This document shows positions 61,815-64,000 of a DNA stretch of 64,000 nt, one piece after another; position 1 is the first letter of the stretch; every line of letters begins with the position of its first letter. This DNA comes from CAUPWF01 sp964369755 (lineage in GTDB: Bacteria; Bacillota; Clostridia; Lachnospirales; Lachnospiraceae): contig CAYJFY010000007.1 of the NCBI GenBank assembly GCA_964369755.1, positions 15,685 through 79,684 on the forward strand. The letters are read 5' to 3'. The notes below the pieces were generated by a model that was not told the DNA's origin, searched no databases, and worked only from the letters and a program-made list of their open reading frames with translations. A program made the position numbers and the translations under genes.

Positions 61815-62561
61815 ATGAAAAATAGAACCAATACAATATTAGAAATGCTAACACAAGAAAATAAAATAGAGGTGGCAATTCTATCTGAGAAACTCGGTGT
61901 TTCTCAAGTTACAATTCGAAAAGATTTAGATGAATTAGAAAAAAAGGGAATTATAAAACGTGAGCATGGATTTGCCGTTCTTTGTAGCACAGATGATATC
62001 AACGGTCGTATTGCATATCATTACGAAACAAAATGGGAAATTGCTAAGAAAGCTGCTGAATTAGTTTCCGATGGCGATACAATTATGATTGAAAGTGGAA
62101 GTTGCTGTGCTCTCCTAGCAGATGCACTAATTTCTCAAAAGAAGGGGTTAACTATTATCACAAATAGCGCATTCATTACCGATCACATTCGAGGAAAGTC
62201 CAATTTTCAACTCATTCTTCTAGGTGGTATCTATCAGCAAGATGCACAGGTAATGGTTGGCCCAATGATTCAACAATGCGTTGAAAACTTTCTTGTTGAT
62301 TTGTTTTTTATCGGAACAGATGGATACTCCTCCAAAGTTGGTTTTACCAACAGCAATCAAATGCGAGCACAAGCTGTCCGAGATATGGCAAAACAAGCAG
62401 AGCAGATTATCGTTTTGACGGAAAGCGAGAAATTCGCAAAACACGGGATTGTTCCACTAAATCTCAAAGATCAAGTGAAAACCGTTATCACCGATAATCA
62501 GATTGATGAATTATCCATTTCTGAGCTAGAGACAAGGGGAATTCAACTGATAACTGTATAA
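61815..62561 (+). CDS. DeoR/GlpR-family transcriptional regulator
   Basis: 248 residues. N-terminal winged helix AILSEKLGVSQVTIRKDLDELEKKGIIKREHG, then a DeoRC sugar-phosphate sensor domain with IMIESGSCCALLADAL, LTIITNSAFIT, and FFIGTDGYS. Such regulators respond to phosphorylated sugars. Its place beside the activase gene and the shared TTCGTAA motifs make it the likely regulator of the whole unit. GGAGC precedes the ATG at 61815; the upstream ATG at 61803 would put that RBS inside the coding region. Confidence 0.9.
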   Translation: MKNRTNTILEMLTQENKIEVAILSEKLGVSQVTIRKDLDELEKKGIIKREHGFAVLCSTDDINGRIAYHYETKWEIAKKAAELVSDGDTIMIESGSCCALLADALISQKKGLTIITNSAFITDHIRGKSNFQLILLGGIYQQDAQVMVGPMIQQCVENFLVDLFFIGTDGYSSKVGFTNSNQMRAQAVRDMAKQAEQIIVLTESEKFAKHGIVPLNLKDQVKTVITDNQIDELSISELETRGIQLITV

Positions 62562-62666
62562 TTTGTATTTGAAAGCTGGCATGGAATGAGTTTCACTGAT
62601 TATCACCAACTTCTCAAAGAAAATGGTACATGGAAAATCATCTCAAAAAGCTATCATCAGCTTTAG
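62562..62666 (+). pseudogene. C-terminal remnant of a lumazine-binding/NTF2-like protein
   Basis: Immediately after the deoR stop, a frame without a start codon reads WHGMSFTDYHQLLKENGTWK and IISKSYHQL to a TAG. FTDYxxLLKxxGxWKIxxK is the C-terminal end of the lumazine-binding/SnoaL-like (NTF2 fold) family. Only about 34 residues remain of about 120-140, so this is a truncated gene left by a deletion or rearrangement. Confidence 0.6.
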
Positions 62667-62720
62667 AAATGTGAAAATAACCTTTACGCTCTAAATAAGG
62701 GTCATAATTTCCTTGAAACA

Positions 62721-62752
62721 AAAATTGCAGACAGTGTCTGCAATTTTTTATT
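62721..62752 (+). terminator. Intrinsic terminator
   Basis: AAAATTGCAGACA and TGTCTGCAATTTT pair around one base and are followed by TTTATTT. It ends the activase-deoR side; the 62667-62911 stretch holds nothing else that I can support. Confidence 0.85.
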
Positions 62753-62911
62753 TCTTTATACTTTTCCTTTAACTCACAATTATTCTATGCTAAACTATCA
62801 TTGTAATTATCAAATATATTGATTATTTGAATGCCTTTAGAAGATAAAATCAGTACAATTCATATTCTAAGAAGCATATTATAACCTCAAAATACGAAAG
62901 AAGGTGGATTT

Positions 62912-63493
62912 ATGGATAATTGGATTTATGAGCACTCTGATGACAATACAGCTAGATATGCACTTGGCACAAAAGGCGAACGAACCCTTATCTGTTTTGG
63001 TGTGAACCCTAGTACTGCTGAACCAACAAGCTTAGATCCAACACTGAAAACCGTAGAGCAAATTGCACTTCAGCACGGCTATGATAGCTTTCTCATGCTT
63101 AATCTATATCCTCAACGAGCGACTAATCCTAAAGATATGGACAAAACTCGAAATAGGAAAATAGGGAAGAAAAATCAAGAAGTCATCGCTAAATACTTAT
63201 CTCAATGTAATTGTGATATCTGGGCTGCGTGGGGAACACTAATTACAACAAGACCTTACTTGGCATCATACTTATATAATATTTATTACTCTTGCCATGG
63301 ACACAGTAATAACTGGTATTCTAGAGGTAATATATCAAAAGATGGACACCCACATCATCCACTTTATGTAAAGAAAACAGATGTACTTAAATCGTTTGAT
63401 ATGGATGAATATCTCACAAAATATATAACTCCGCTGTTATATGCTAATCGGAAAGACGATTTACAATTTTTTCCTGTACTTCAATCAGACTAG
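62912..63493 (+). CDS. DUF1643-family protein
   Basis: 193 residues, cytosolic. RTLICFGVNPSTAEPTSLDPTLKTVEQIA, LMLNLYPQRATNP and DIWAAWGTLITTRPYL are the conserved blocks of DUF1643, followed by KDGHPHHPLYVKK near the end. The biochemical role of the family is unknown; the conserved N-P-S-x-A and H-P-H-P motifs suggest a nucleotide- or metal-binding enzyme. RBS AGAAGGTGG. Confidence 0.88.
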   Translation: MDNWIYEHSDDNTARYALGTKGERTLICFGVNPSTAEPTSLDPTLKTVEQIALQHGYDSFLMLNLYPQRATNPKDMDKTRNRKIGKKNQEVIAKYLSQCNCDIWAAWGTLITTRPYLASYLYNIYYSCHGHSNNWYSRGNISKDGHPHHPLYVKKTDVLKSFDMDEYLTKYITPLLYANRKDDLQFFPVLQSD

Positions 63494-63545
63494 CATTGTA
63501 AAGATGGTATTTTTAGATACGACACAACAACAGTACTTGGAAATA

Positions 63546-64000
63546 TTACACGATGTGAAGTTTATCCAGATCAAGTTTTGCATTTAATCCCTCATCATAA
63601 AGCAATCGTCTTCTATTCTCATCACACTCAATCCACTCATCTAATGTTAACGGAGTATAATTAGAATACATACAAAAGCAATTAATCATATTACAAGGAA
63701 TATTTTGTTCTTCTCCTTTTAAAGATTGCTTCGTTGTATTCCTCGTAATCTCTTGGAATTGTTCTAATAATCTCTGGTCCATGGTATCATGCACATGCCC
63801 GTAGAGCATATATGACTTTGGCTTCCCTGTCTTATCCAAACGGTATTGCCCGTTATAACACATGATCGGATAGTGAGACAACACAACCTTCCTTCCATTA
63901 TCATGCACTTCCCCATATGGTTTTGTCCATTCAAATCTTTCATAGTTAAACTCTTCACTCGATAAATAACGATCATGATTTCCTTGAATTAAATACAGTC
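63546..64000 (-). CDS. Metallophosphoesterase, 5' part cut by right edge
   Basis: 151 codons are visible up to the right edge, without a start codon. YLIQGNHDRYL (metal-binding GNHD), VVLSHYPIM and YMLYGHVHDTMD (GHVH) are the later metal sites of calcineurin-like phosphoesterases. The earlier DxH motif lies outside. The substrate class is unknown. Confidence 0.88.
   Translation of the reverse strand, partial: LYLIQGNHDRYLSSEEFNYERFEWTKPYGEVHDNGRKVVLSHYPIMCYNGQYRLDKTGKPKSYMLYGHVHDTMDQRLLEQFQEITRNTTKQSLKGEEQNIPCNMINCFCMYSNYTPLTLDEWIECDENRRRLLYDEGLNAKLDLDKLHIV

Overview
The window comes from a low-GC, spore-forming anaerobic Firmicute, probably a clostridium of the Lachnospiraceae type. The evidence is a SpoVAD spore protein at the left edge, an A-type flavoprotein and a rubrerythrin, a glycyl radical enzyme, AGGAGG-type ribosome binding sites and A/T-rich intergenic DNA. 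Most genes lie on the minus strand. I see no rRNA, IS element, integrase or CRISPR array. One tRNA-Ser(UGA) is present.

Layout. 1-4.4 kb: spoVAD (cut by the edge), coaBC, a divergent pantothenate-type ECF S component, uppP, a HAD phosphatase. 4.4-10.3 kb: oxygen/NO-detoxifying flavoprotein, a radical-SAM maturase of the tungsten-oxidoreductase type with a tandemly duplicated 3' end, hydantoinase plus a YqeB-MocA fusion (selenium/molybdenum hydroxylase accessory functions), rubrerythrin. 10.3-25.5 kb: mostly core genes (HD-GYP protein, DUF975/CmpB membrane protein, tRNA-Ser, proS, M18 aminopeptidase, truA, ecfT-ecfA2-ecfA1, cyclophilin, PAP2, clpX, ligA, spx-like). 25.6 kb: a compact putative small RNA with its own promoter and terminator. 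25.8-33.5 kb: a catabolic operon for an unidentified amine or imino acid (OCD-like protein, RidA, HcnA/HcnB/BFD/HcnC-like dehydrogenase, PII protein, APC permease) under an AraC regulator. 33.6-41.4 kb: a PBECR4-like protein and a complete Wadjet (JetABCD) anti-plasmid system behind ybaK. 41.4-52.6 kb: acyltransferase, Cys-less MGMT homologue, MATE pump, tag, esterase, cupin, an AAA/DUF4143 ATPase with a double palindromic operator, a Trm11/RlmL-like methyltransferase, ettA, and a cystine-type symporter preceded by a 31-residue leader ORF and a terminator.

53.1-62.6 kb is the most interesting metabolic unit. A minus-strand operon runs glycyl radical enzyme - FSA-type aldolase - ROK kinase - Gfo/Idh/MocA oxidoreductase - PTS IICBA - terminator. 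The glycyl-radical activase and a DeoR regulator diverge from it on the plus strand. This matches the logic of 'anhydroglycolysis' as described for E. coli YbiW/PflD with FsaA/FsaB. In that scheme the PTS makes a 1,5-anhydrohexitol-6-phosphate, the radical enzyme opens it to 1-deoxyfructose-6-phosphate, and the aldolase gives hydroxyacetone and glyceraldehyde-3-phosphate. The oxidoreductase and ROK kinase would widen the substrate range. A shared TTCGTAA motif at all three promoters of the unit suggests one regulon. 62.6-64 kb holds a gene remnant, a DUF1643 protein and a metallophosphoesterase cut by the right edge.

All functions are assigned from sequence motifs read by eye. No database search was possible. 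Start codons were moved from the longest reading frame where a ribosome binding site, an ATGA overlap or family length supported it.
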